Shown piece by piece: positions 1-11,272 of a DNA stretch of 64,000 bases. The position numbers were made by a program, and so were the translations under genes. The number at the start of each line of letters is the position of its first letter. The first letter of the stretch is position 1. Source of the DNA: Hyposmocoma kahamanoa (Eukaryota > Arthropoda > Insecta > Lepidoptera > Cosmopterigidae); contig NW_020654810.1 of NCBI RefSeq assembly GCF_003589595.1, positions 21,763,878 to 21,827,877 on the forward strand, in the 5' to 3' direction. The notes under the pieces are model-generated. The model ran no database searches. It was not told where the DNA came from and saw only the letters and a program-made list of their open reading frames with translations.

Positions 1-21
1 TTGAGTAAAGTAGACTATTCC

Positions 22-385
22 AATATCGATTCAATAAAAATTTAAAATACTGTGAATAGCGACATCTGTCGACTGGTCGAGCTGTAAAGGTACTAACTGG
101 GTTATAAATCTTTCATAGATTTCTCATAAATGGCGCTACGACTAAAAAGTCGTTGAAAAACCAAATACAAAGACACGACGCAAGCACATAGAAAAATTCG
201 TGAGGTCCGCTGGTTCGTTCCGTGGCTTAGTTGGTATAGAGTCTGGCACGGTAAAGAAGACGTCGTTTCGAATCCGGCCGGATCAAAGTAATTTTTTCTG
301 AGTGTTCATATTAATAATTATAACAAACTAGTAGAGTAATTACACAAAAAAAATGTAATAACAATTCAATAAAAATTTAATACAC
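22..385 (+). repeat. Interspersed repeat family R1 (tRNA-like head plus conserved body)
   Basis: About 360 bp that recurs in this window on the minus strand at 35870-36200, 36590-36755 and 47275-47520. The body contains the recognisable stretch tggcgctacgac near 132 and a tRNA-like segment at 226-290 with an A-box-like tggcttagttgg and a B-box-like tttcgaatcc, as expected of a polymerase-III-derived SINE. A short motif, ttcaataaaaattta, occurs near both ends (about 29 and 367). Seen directly: the repetition and the two boxes. Inferred: a SINE or SINE-like composite. Confidence 0.6.
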
Positions 386-1204
386 TATTCCATTTATAGA
401 TAGCCAAAAAAAATTTTGTTCACGACCTGCCTAAATTGGTCCCACTCTCGTGGACGTCTCATGCATCCCTTATTTTTTTCTTCGCTGACATGGACTCCTT
501 GAATTCGATATAGAACATTTTGGGAAGTAAAATAAGTACTACCTACTGAAGGAAATAAAATATTATTTTACTGTGAAATAACTTCAGTTTGCTCGTATTG
601 TGCCTAACAACAAGAATATAAAATTGATAACCTGTTGTATCTTTCATGCCAACTGCATAATTTAGTTTGTTGAATTTACGGTGCTACAATACCATAGAGC
701 TTAGTAAATAATAAAAATAGTGATTTAAATTAAATTATTTGTTCACAAACTCTGATAAAAACTGTCCTCTGAATTAGAGTGCACGTCCATGTAACTAATA
801 ACAATAAACCAAATATGAAAACATTATAATTTTTAATAGCAAAAACGCAAAAGGGAAACATCAGCGGCCAATCTGTTAAATGACAGTTATCTGCGTGATT
901 GATTGCTTTTGCATGTAGAAAACGCACGTGAATCTACCAGGGCACTCTGTCATAGTGATGAAAGGTTGACCACGCTTCTGTGATGTATGTAATCCAAACC
1001 TCCTTCTTTTGGAAATAAAAATATTTCGAAATCGAAAATCTAAGAACTCGATATATCCATCTTATGGCTCTATCATCCATCTTATTAACAAATGTCAAAT
1101 CGTCAAGAATATTTGGACCTTAGACTATTGGATCATCGAGTATTAACCAGAAATAAAGATGAAATGTCATTTAATCTGTTTAAAAACTATTCTGCCAACG
1201 GTGA
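386..1204. other. AT-rich stretch without recognisable gene
   Basis: No open frame with recognisable similarity, no splice-flanked exon and no match to the repeat families of this window. Probably old, unrecognised repeat or spacer DNA. Confidence 0.4.
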
Positions 1205-1660
1205 TAACTGCGCTCCAATTGACTAGCCCGAATTCGAAACAATTGATGGGTGTCGTCAATTATTTGACTTCAAATCAACCAGTTTAACTTGAGCTTTGCT
1301 ATAATGGACGACGAAATTTACATATTTAATATTTGATTCCCGATAAAATGTTTGTTTTGTAATTAGATGTTTTACTGTTTTTCCCACACCACCGAATGGA
1401 ACAGCCCGCCATAGTTAGAGATAATAACTTTATTACAATAAATACGGAATATTTTTGGAATATACGGAGACGTACACCTAGGTCATAGTTGACGCTGCAC
1501 TATTTCAGCTATCTAATTTGTGATTTCAGTGCAAACGAGAATTGATATATAAAAGGGATATAAGGCTCATTTGCCTGATGATTTGCCAGGGATGGATGGC
1601 CCTTATTTCGTCTCTATTTGTGATTATAAACTCGATGATTTGGACTCATTCCCGTATCTA
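1205..1660 (+). repeat. Interspersed repeat family R2, copy 1
   Basis: The same words recur at 19440-19692 and 30745-31130, and in reverse at 58525-58625. Shared landmarks are caattgatgggtgtcgtcaa near 1240, tttttcccacaccaccgaat near 1379 and tgccagggatggatggccct near 1584. No protein is recognisable in any copy. It is a non-coding dispersed repeat of unknown class. Confidence 0.6.
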
Positions 1661-1944
1661 GAATTATGACTGCCTAGAGTGTGTTCCTATCTCATCAGTG
1701 ACTCTTTCATTTTCTACAGCGTTGTATATAACGAGTCTCTATTATTAGTTCTAAAAAGGGTGTGTTCCAAATTTCAGAGATAGAAGACCTCGTATGTGCA
1801 TCGCTAAAACCCCGAATAATAATCTATTCTCAAGGTAGTTTAGTAGGAATTCCCTTACTCTACTGAACGATCCATGGTACCTGCGTAATGTAACGTATGC
1901 ACTCTTTAAGAAGGGTGCAATTAAAGGCACATGGGACATAGCAA

Positions 1945-2098
1945 CTTATGTTTCAAGGTGACGGGTGCAGTGGCAGTGCCTCTGACCTTTGTGGTTTAAA
2001 GATTTGAGAGGCGCTGCAACTGTCTTGGACAGTGATGTCGCTTATCATCAGGCACACGACTTGTTCGTCCCGCCACTTGGTATCATAAAAAAAATATA
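1945..2098 (+). repeat. Short interspersed repeat family S2 (poly-A ended), partial copy
   Basis: Matches a family ending in cgtcccgyca-cttggtatt followed by an A-run. Other copies are at 2466, 20190 (minus), 25962 (minus), 31573 (minus), 48336 (minus), 50080, 51346 and 57336. The A-rich end and 5' truncation differing between copies suggest retrotransposition. Confidence 0.65.
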
Positions 2099-2465
2099 CA
2101 TTGTCGTGTTTAGAATAAAACATATGTAAACATCGTATAGTTAGCTATGTGACGAACATGAGGGTACAAAAAAATAGCAAACAAAATTATTTTTTGATTT
2201 GATTAGATTGTCACCCTAAAATTTCACTCGCAATCGACTACTAAAAACGGAACCCCTTCCTCTGCAATGTCAACACTAACATGTACATTCTAACATAGGT
2301 CTTTGTAAACTGGATAAAAAGTGTAATAATATTCATAGAGTTATCTGCATTATTGATGAGAAATAATCTACTGTTTTGATTCGTTTTGCGAAAAACCGAC
2401 CCTTCGTGTTAAGCCTCGAAATATTAAATTGGCCTTGAAATAAAGCTCCTTTCATTAGCCTATGA

Positions 2466-2675
2466 AATTTACTGGCAGTAGAGCTCCTTGTGAAGGAGTC
2501 CAGGGAAATACTGCCACCGTAACTGCATATTTCTGCAGCTAAACTGATAATGTGAGCAATACAGGGTTCCGGCTTTCACAGGTAAGCGTGCTCGTGGAAT
2601 TATAGGCATATGGAACTTATGTTTCAGTGTGACAAGCGCAGAGGCACTGCAACTGTTATGACATGTCGTTTACAA
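2466..2675 (+). repeat. S2 repeat, front part
   Basis: Begins with the family start gcagtagagctccttgtgaa near 2474 and carries the middle part of the S2 family, but ends before the A-run. Degenerate. Confidence 0.55.
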
Positions 2676-3329
2676 ACTTTTTATAATTTTATAGTCAACC
2701 CAAAATGACTATGGTATTTGTACTCCAGCAGAGCTTACTTCAACTTCGATTATCATCCTTCCTCTTTTTTTACTTTCGCACGGGGGTGTTTTATTATTAT
2801 TTTATTTGTGGTATTATTCAATTCAAAAAGAGTCTGTATCCATACATTTTCTTTGGAAAATTACGAACCAATGTTACAAACATTTCAGTCTACGAGCTAT
2901 ATAATTACTTTATAACTTCATAACTTTCTTCTACAACCCGCGGCTGCAAAGTTTCTGAGTTATTAAGGAACGTCTCAATTTTGCTGCAGTTAGTTTCTCT
3001 TTGACAGTCGATAAGTTTATTTTCTTTGCTGACAACCGATTCTGTGCGTAAAGTTTTAAATAATCTCGACTTTATTGGCTGAATGAACAGCATTAGGCTG
3101 AATGCCAGTGTCCAGACTGATGCAGATCTTGCGGCGCGTCCTTATACGTTCTGGCGTCGATCGGATCCAAAGTAAGAGATAGTATATTTCATGGTATATT
3201 TAATTAATAATTAAGTATATTAGTTATGCAATATTATAACAAAATATATTGTGTAGGTTGTGTTAAGTAGAAGGCCAACGAGCACACGAGTCACTTGATG
3301 GGAGATAGTCGCCATCGCCCATGAAGAAG
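2676..3329. other. Spacer with no recognisable gene
   Basis: Contains only short low-complexity frames. Open frames around 2705-3093 are AT-rich, overlap each other and resemble nothing I recognise. Confidence 0.35.
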
Positions 3330-3560
3330 AACCTTCTGTTATAAAAGCAAAGGAAATAAATACTTCAAGGGGAAGATCATTCCACATCTTGCAGGTTCGA
3401 GAAAGGAACGAACGTAATGTGCGCAAAGACAGGCATTGTGATTTAGGGTTGGGCTCTTTTGCCCGCCAGGTGCGATGGTGGAAACGAAATGATGGCACAA
3501 GTTCGAAAAAATCCTCTGAACACTCCCCATTATATAGAGAGTAGAACATCCACAGAGAGC
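3330..3560 (-). pseudogene. LINE ORF2 C-terminal fragment
   Basis: The minus strand reads a peptide containing SLYNGECSEDFFELVPSFRF followed by a segment ending KMWNDLPLEVF. This is the pattern at the C-terminal end of CR1/jockey-type reverse transcriptase ORFs, and the same pattern is seen at 17440-17700, 18209-18547 and 27345-27578. The polymerase domain is absent. It is a 5'-truncated dead retrotransposon tail. Confidence 0.65.
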
Positions 3561-3840
3561 CAACGTCTTTCCGTAGACTAAGCCTTATATATCTACGTAT
3601 ATTTCTATATATACACATATATATAAATGTGTAAATAGAAACACGTTCCAGCAAGGTCATCAAACCAGTATACAAAACAAAACAAAATATCCTGAGCTCT
3701 ATTTCAGTACGCGGTACTAAAACAGAGTATAGACATCCCAAAAATTACTCGGCAACTGAACCTAATAGTATGACAGAAAATCACATTTTTGGGCAGTATA
3801 CTTATAAACATGAAAAATCTGACAACTAGAAGAACTTAAC

Positions 3841-6316
3841 TCAGCATTGAGAAGAGTCATGCACTTGTTTACGGGGAGATATATTGTCAATTTCGCCTAG
3901 AACAAAGAAATCCATATTATGTTGTTTGATAACGCCTTCAAATTGTTCATCTGCCTTAGTCACTTGAATTGCTATAACATAGTAAGTAATATTATCTTTA
4001 CGATCATATTCACTTCTAAACCACTGGTGCCGCAGTATTTTTTTTATTTCCAACTCTTGTCCTTTGTCTGTAGATAAACGATATAATAAGATTTCTGGAA
4101 CGAGTGTTGCTGCGATGTCAGTAGAAGTCACGTTGTTCAAAACGTCACAACTGCACCATCTAGCAGTGACACCCATATCTTCGCAGCGTCTATGTTTGGA
4201 CTTCTTTTCAAACAAACTACCACAACTAGGACAGTATTGAGGAGGTGTAATTGCAACGTTTTTATCGGACAATTTGAGAATGTCCCAAAGTGTCGAGTAC
4301 AGATCGCTATGTGTAGTGAGACGATATTGATTCATTTGCAAGTTATGATATTTATGTTTAAAGCGTTGACGAAATGAATGCGGAAACCACATATAGAGCA
4401 TCGGTAGTCGTTCATCATAGTAAGATGTTACTGGTATTTTCAAAGGCCCGTAACGTACTCCATGATCACCGTAAAAAATTATGATAGTATTATTCAGTGT
4501 ACCCAAACCGTTGAGTTTTTTAAACAAACGAATATATTGATTTTGCAGTAGTGTCGATACATGAATCGGATCGTGATTATTCAACATCCAAAAAGCACCA
4601 AAATATTTTTCGTCTTTATACGCTTCTGCAAATTGGTAAAGATAGTCCAAAACGTGATTTGTACAAGGTTTCGTTTTCAAGCAAACTATATTGTCCTCTG
4701 ATTTCGTTCCTAAAAGAAAGAACGGTCGGGTGTAATGATCGGTGGGTTTAGTTGCGATGACCCTTCGAAATGGCCCATTTAATTCATCTTCGCCATATGC
4801 AGTCACAAATCCACTTAATTTAAATTTACTCCAAATAAAGAAATCATTACAAACGTGCTTCTTTCCTCCACATTTACCAAATAAAAAGTTGGGTTTATAC
4901 ATGCCTGTATATGTAATCATTAGATTCGGGAAAGTGTCCGCTTCGGCCTGTAAAATTAAAATATTCTACGTTTGTTACTTTGATAAATAGACAGCCAAAC
5001 AAATTTTCGTTTTATCGATAAGATCACAACAGTAGAATATAAATTGGTTTACCTTTTGGAATGCCCTGTAGTCGAGCCAACCGTTTTTCTTAAAATATTT
5101 CACTAGTTTCGGCATACTTTGAATTGCTCTCCCTCGTGACATGCTATGCATTCCAATTAATAGTACATTCCACGAATTTCCATAATTTTTTCTTACCTCT
5201 TCTACTAGCTTTCGTATTAGAAGGTATGCGTCTTCATATATATAATGATCTCTCGAGTTTCCTATCGACTTACATGTTACTGTCATAATTTCGCTTTTTA
5301 ACTTCATTTGTGTGCCGTTTATAAATTGTTTGCAATTCGTAAACCTGGAAAAATTATATCATGTCGTACTATTAATCACGTACTTTTTTCTAAATACTTA
5401 CTATCGTCTTTAAGGGTGGCTTACTTGAGCTTATTCTGTAGAACCAATACATAAGCAAATCGGGAGCAACATTCGTAAGGATTTTCTCCAAAAAATTCTT
5501 TCATCCGTTTTTCGTTTATAGTATATTTGATTATATTGAAATCGTTCATTCTCTTTATGAACACTGCACGCTTTCCGCACCTGAGAATGTATGTGTCTTC
5601 ATATGTTGAGTGTCCTATCGACTTACGTGTTACTGTTATAATTTCGCCTTTTAACTGCATTTGTGTAACGTTTGCAAATGGTGTGCATTCGGTCGATCTG
5701 GAAATATAACATCATGTCTTGTATCAATCACTTGTTTAATACTATCGAAGTAGTTACTGTCACATATAAGGGTAGCTTACTTGAAGTTATTATTAGAAAC
5801 AAATCGGTAACAACATTCGTAAGGATTTCCTCCATTAAATATTTCCATGCGCGTTTTATTTGTAGTGTATTCGATTGTACTCCTGTCGTTTAGTTTCTTT
5901 ATGAACACTCCATGTATCCCGTAACGATTTTTACAATTGTTTGTTCCTCCAGTCTGGTATTTTGTCCCGATATTCGGAATGGTACATCCAGGTGTATTAA
6001 TCAGATTCTTATCTGTTCCGTTATTTGGTAAACAATGGGTATGTTAAAAATGTAGTCTATACGCTTACATAAAGGGAAACTTAGCAAGTTTAAATTCTCT
6101 CCTATTCTATTGGTTTTGTTTTCTCTTATAAAAAGTGAAACATATATAAAAAGTTTTTAATTGTTACTCACCATATTGACTAAATTCTAATGATCTTATT
6201 TTCAATGAATTGATTTTTGAAAAGGGTAAATTTGACACGTTTGCGTTAGCAAGTAACTGAACGTAGTGATATAAATAGAAATACAGACATAGTTTTTTTA
6301 ATTCAAATAACATCAT
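3841..6316 (-). CDS. DUF229 protein, copy A (four core exons plus one extra chimeric exon)
   Basis: DUF229 family protein (alkaline-phosphatase/sulfatase-like fold in family knowledge, function unknown). My exon model on the minus strand is 6172-6316 (start, hydrophobic signal-like N-terminus), 5781-6012, 5425-5697, 5053-5344 and 3841-4947 with stop TGA. All junctions are GT-AG and phase-compatible. The product is 682 residues with the 273-nt third exon or 591 without it. Diagnostic motifs are NPYECC, KSIGNSRDHYIYEDAYLL, NTPGC, YGDHGVRYG and the Cys cluster CPSCGSLF. The active-site motif reads GMHSMSR, where B and C read GMDTMSR. Exon 5781-6012 is shorter than its counterpart in B and C. It uses an AG at 6013-6014 that lacks a strong pyrimidine tract, and upstream remnants at 6020-6110 look like the lost part in another frame. 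It may be a functional diverged gene or a young pseudogene; every exon used is open. Confidence 0.75.
5425..5697 (-). other. Chimeric extra exon of DUF229 copy A
   Basis: The first part of this 273-nt exon matches the start of the normal third exon (TPFANVTQMQLKGEII, then TYEDTYI). The rest matches the end of the second exon (CGKRAVFIKRMND, then NPYECCSRF). Its flanking introns (5698-5780 and 5345-5424, 83 and 80 nt) resemble each other throughout, both starting GTAAGC and ending tttccag. This is what a tandem duplication of about 355 bp, running from within exon 2 to within exon 3, would leave. The length is a multiple of three and both boundaries have the same phase, so inclusion or skipping keeps frame. 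Confidence 0.75.
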
Positions 6317-7895
6317 TGTGTACAAAAGCTGTGAGAGTGTACTGCGGAATGAAAAATTCTAGCTGACTGTTGCCTTTGGAACTTGGTGGCAGTCTGTAGC
6401 GTACAAATACACAAGATAGAAGGTGCCGCACGGGCACGTTATCTGTGAGATATATTCTTATATGAAAGCATTTCTTCGCTTAATTTTTATACAGCATTAT
6501 TTTTAATTAATCTGAATCCTCTTAACAGGAAAAAAAGCCTCAGAAGATTAAATTGAACAGTAATGAAATTCGTATTTTATAAAAATTTTAGTGCCATTAT
6601 ATCATATCATTTAATATTTTCCTAGGAAAGTAAAACCTAATGCAAGTTGTGGACTGGATGTTGATGACTATGGAAGTCAGAGTTCCGTAAACTTTTATCA
6701 AGCTATTTTGCTTGAACGTCAAGAATAACCCAGTGGTGCAGGGCGTCCGTGTGAATTACAACGCAAGTGTTCTTCTGACTAGGTTCACAGTTGCAATGGT
6801 TATGACAAAACGATAAAGTTTAAAACATACCGGCCTATCTTGTGCGTTCATAAAAAAATTGTTTAACCAGTTCCTCAAAGTGATAATTAAGTAACTCAAA
6901 TATCCTCAACAGTATTATATAACATATAGCCTAGTTATGTCTTATCGCCCAGTTAATGCCTACATAGAAACATAAAATACGCTTTTCCGATGTTGTAGTT
7001 TATGTCGCAAAAACGTAACTTTCCTGTTAAACTGGTCTAGAGATATTCACTATATTTCGTGACCATTGTTAGCTCCAAAATTATTAATCATTTGGCATAC
7101 TTAACCAAAATGCAGTAGGTGTCGCTCGATCAATTACTCCATAATGTTCTATTATCTCAGCTGTGTCGTATTTAAATATCATACCAAAACAATATTCCAT
7201 GCACTAATATCAATTGTTATAATTGAATAGAAATTATTTCATATCTACCAATCAATGTGAATTGACATCAAAATGAATTTCTCTAATAATAACAAGTATG
7301 TCATTATTTGAAAGAAAAAACATTTTTAATCATCCGTTTTCCCTCTCACTTTCCACTTAGGAGTCGAAGTCCATTTTCTACCCAGAATGCTACGAGAGGC
7401 TGTTGAAATTTAAACGATGTTCTAATTTCAATAAGGAAGACGGCTTCTGCGTAACGCCAGTTTGGGATCCATTACTTCCTCTGATGAATAATCCCAATCA
7501 AACGTAACAATGCAGTACTTATTCATAATCCCAAAATCCTAAAAAGTCTTCCAACACGAAAATGCATACAATATCCATAGGATGCGCTTTGGAATCCCAG
7601 TTACTATACTTACGTACTTTAATTGAATTTACTAAATTTTTAAGATACTAATTTATAATTCCCTAAGCGGTTTATGAACACCGCTATGCAAAGTTTCATC
7701 TGTTACCTTTGTATTAGAACTGATAATTGATGCCTGTGTTTAGAAAAATGTACAGAATAGGATTAATTGCCCAGAGTTTCTCGACAATATTATAGGTACT
7801 CAAAATCCCAATTAGAAAACATAACGATATCTTGCTTCAAGTTCCATTTAATCGTACTACCATGATTAATACAACAGTAGAATACATTGGTTTAC
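6317..7895. other. Upstream region of copy A, no recognisable gene
   Basis: AT-rich. On the minus strand a TATAAG lies at about 6458-6463, roughly 140 bp upstream of the copy A start codon, but no initiator at the expected spacing is convincing, so I do not call a promoter. No repeat family of the window was recognised here. Confidence 0.35.
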
Positions 7896-8174
7896 CTTTT
7901 GGAATACCTTGTAGTCAAGCCAACCTTTTTCTTAAAACATTTTACTAACTTCGGCATACTTTGAGTTGCTCTCCCTCGTGACATACTATCCATCCCAATT
8001 AAGAGTAAACTCCACGAATTCCCGTTTTTTCTTACCTCTCCTACTAGCTTTCGTATTACAAGGTATGCGTCTTCATATATAAGTATAATGATCTCTCGAG
8101 TTTCCTATACTGTTATAATTTCGCTTTTTATTTTCATTTGTGCGCCGTTTACAAATTGTCTGTAATTTGTAAAC
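7896..8174 (-). pseudogene. DUF229 exon-3 fragment (pseudogene)
   Basis: Isolated copy of the third DUF229 exon, still flanked by the acceptor tttccag and the donor AAAAG/GTAAAC seen in copy A. It is 279 nt long instead of 292. The 13-nt loss follows ITV and creates an immediate in-frame TAG, so it cannot encode the family segment. It keeps the Asp-containing motif GMDSMS that copy A has changed. It is closest to copy A and probably a remnant of a further tandem copy. Confidence 0.8.
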
Positions 8175-8262
8175 CTGGAAAATGTATATCATGTCATACT
8201 CTTAATACGTGTCATATATTACTAAGCGCTGTTAACTATAATATTTACTGTCGCATATAAAG

Positions 8263-8415
8263 ATGGCGGAAGAAGCGGAAGAAGCGGAAGAAGAAGAAGA
8301 AAAAGAAGAAGAAGAAGAAGAAGAAGAAGAACAAGAAGAAGAACAAGAAGAAGAACAATAACAAGAAGAAGAGCAAGACGAAGAACAAGAAGAAGAAGAA
8401 GAAGAAGAAGAAGTT
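8263..8415 (+). repeat. GAA-rich microsatellite
   Basis: Imperfect (GAA)n tract with interspersed caa and gcg triplets. Purine-only on this strand over most of 150 bp. Confidence 0.9.
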
Positions 8416-8729
8416 AATTAGTCAATTGTATAGCATACTTAGCCAAATCGAGGTCTGTGTTGCTCGGACACTACTCATTATAATCATGCTCTAACATTCA
8501 TTCAACTCATTCATACAACCAGGGTATCTTTAACGTGCGACTGAATAGGCATCTCCTGGGCAAGGTCGATCCATCGTAGATCCTATCTTTGCTCCAGAAC
8601 TAGGTAGAGGACAAGAGCAAGTGCATTTAAAAAGAAAACAGTGTTATGCGTATAATGCGTGTCATAATTGAATAGACATAGTTTCAAATTATTATTAATG
8701 TTAATTTGAATTCTGATTTGAATCATGAA

Positions 8730-9411
8730 TTATGATACGTCGAACGTCTGTTTATTTAAAAATTAGGTCGCCCCTTCGTGCGCTTAATAATTTAACTCGT
8801 TTTGAAAAAATTTATAACTGTAAACCATATCTAAGTAATCTTAGAGTTTTCGGATGTCGAATTTTAATTCATGTACATGATTGTCAACGTAAGAAATTTG
8901 ATATAGAAGCTGTGGAGTGTATCTTTGTTAGATATTCGGATGACCCGAATAGTTGCATATTCCGAGACCCCCGATATCCGAGAAGGTTTACAAAGTCTGT
9001 TGACGTCACATTCTTCGAAGATTGCTTCACAAACTTGAAGTACAACAAATCAAATGAAGAGCCAAATACGTCTAAAACTGTTCCAAAACCTAGACCTGTC
9101 ATACTAATATCTGACAATATTAGTTCGGTACAGGAACATAATTCTAGGGAGTTAAGAGTCCTCTGCTCCGATAGTAGGTGAGGAAAACGCATTGCCCGGG
9201 GTATCTAGGGAGTCAAATGTCTCTCTCCTCGTGCTATTGACGAGGCAAATGATATGTTACAGGAAGAATATGAAGATGCTACTGCTGATCCACTTCCTGA
9301 AATGTCAAGTCCACCTGAAACTCAGGCTATGGAGTATCACCCAGTGGTAGAGGAACGGATGTATCCAACTAGAGATCGGAAACCTCCTGATTATCTGTCA
9401 TACCATACGTA
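8730..9411 (+). pseudogene. Ty1/Copia pol fragment (post-integrase segment)
   Basis: The frame from 8732 reads NLRVFGCRILIHVHDCQRKK and then VECIFVRYSDDPNSCIF, the segment following the integrase core in Copia polyproteins. After a stop at 9181 the similarity continues in another frame at 9242-9409, ending in RDRKPPDYLSYHT and TAA. No protease, reverse transcriptase, RNase H or LTRs are visible nearby. A dead internal fragment. Confidence 0.75.
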
Positions 9412-10679
9412 AAAAAATTAAAAAACAAAATTTTGTGGAATAGGATTATGGAACTGTGCCAGCGTTAGTCAGCGTGTTGCGACAGATGCGGATAGACTCT
9501 GATTCCAATAAGGTTTCGGATTAAAATTGCTATCTGGGTTTTGTTTCCTTTTTATATAAGGGATGTGAAGTTTTGCGGCTATATTTAAATAATAATCAAA
9601 GAAAAAGTCATCTGATTCTTGGAGGTTTTTAATAGGGACATAGCAAGAAAAAAGAGATTCAAAACACTTCGCAAAGGACGTCCAATCAACATTTTTAAAA
9701 TTTCTGCCTATGTTTTCTCGAAATTATAGACTTGAAAATTCAAGTACCTTTTTGTATGAAATACAAAATACAAATAAATACAAAAAAATCCCTATAACTG
9801 AAATTTATAAGTGGTACTCTATTTTTCATGTCAACTTTCGTGCAAGCGTTAAACAGACCAAATAGTTTAGCCGAATCCGAATATTCCGCTATTCGGTATT
9901 CGGGTGTAAAGAGCTTAGAGACCGAATATACGTTTCGTTGCAATACTAATAATAACCTATAATGTCAGAATACTTGCGATATTGTACAATTGTTTTCGAA
10001 ATTAATAATGACTTGGTGCGGTAGGGCGGAACTTATTTAAACTTATCCCAATAAAAACATTTAACATATGAAGCCAAGATCGAGCTACTCTTTTGCCGGA
10101 CAAAGTAGTGTGATCTCTAGAACTAGGCTGCGAGAAATTAAACACATGTTATTAAATGTGTCCTTAAATTTCATTTTTCAATATCAGTGTTACCACATTA
10201 AAGTTTTCTTCTTTTTTCTGAAGGAATTACAGATCAGAGACAGTCATAGATCGCGATCACATGTGAGTCTTCAAATTAGACGTTTGTAGAAGTTTTGTAG
10301 AAACTTATTTTACTGCTACGTTCAGCAAACAGGTGTCTACATACGCTCAAATGTGTGCGTGAAATGGTAAGGTTACCTACCACTTTTTTAAATTATTTTA
10401 TTATCTGGCTTAACATTCACATTGACTTTGTAAGAACCAACGCATGTATAATTGTATTGTGTATTATTATGTAAAAAATATGATCATTACGTATACTAAT
10501 GATTTTTTTATTAAATACTAAAACAATAGTAAATTACACCAGTCAAATTAAACAAAGTCAAATAAGTAGCTTAAACTTAAAGACTTAACATATAACCTTA
10601 AAAACACTACTATAAATTACATACACTAAAATATTTTCTTTTAAATGTCTTAACTCTAAATAATCTGTTACTGAAATAT
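9412..10679. other. AT-rich region, no gene recognised
   Basis: Contains a run of attcgg/ccgaat words at about 9869-9932, echoed at 58078-58150, suggesting another dispersed repeat. Nothing else is recognisable. Confidence 0.35.
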
Positions 10680-11139
10680 AATAAAAAGCTTTTTTAACGA
10701 AAGAAACTCCTCTCTGTATTCCATTAGATGACGATAAGCAGTAATATATTCCACAATTTTCGACCATCTTAAATAACGTATGCTCGTAATAAATAAATTT
10801 AAGCTGTTTAAACATCAAAGTCATCCTTAGCGAACGGCTCGCTAACAGCCTTGTTGCCGTTTCGTCAATGTGATTGTCAATATGTGGGGAGCGGTTTGCT
10901 ATCTAAAGCTAAGGAGAGGCAAAGAGTGACCTATCCTGTTACCCTTTTATTCTCTGGTCGTGACACCCTCGCGCCACTTTTGCCGGCACAATTAGTAAAC
11001 TAAAAATTACTAAGCGTAACAGACGCGCAGCTGCCGCGCCGCAGTCTGCAGTGACGCGACTCCGGCACGAGCGTCCAATTTGAAGACGTCCCAAATGAAA
11101 ATTGGGTGCTAACAATTTTCTAGGTTTTAAAAACAACAA
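10680..11139 (-). other. Shared 3' flank of DUF229 copy B
   Basis: Pairs with 22145-22510 downstream of gene C. The right copy has a 118-codon minus-strand frame at 22079-22435 containing RLLASRSLRMTLMFKQLKF. The left copy carries the same end from 10824 down to 10585, but its front is disrupted. I do not recognise the product. It may be a repeat or an old gene tail caught in the duplication. Confidence 0.35.
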
Positions 11140-11272
11140 ACAATGAAGCCCTTTGGGACTAAAAGTAATGCTTCACGTCGAGAGTTCAATCCCTACTATT
11201 CCCCACATAATGAGATTTTAAAGTTAAAGTTAAATTACCTTTTGCATTAACACCTCGGCTAAGTTGCATTGA

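Noticed and set aside
8263..8415. Acidic/Lys-rich peptide from GAA repeats
   Set aside because: Pure microsatellite translation with no start or splice context.
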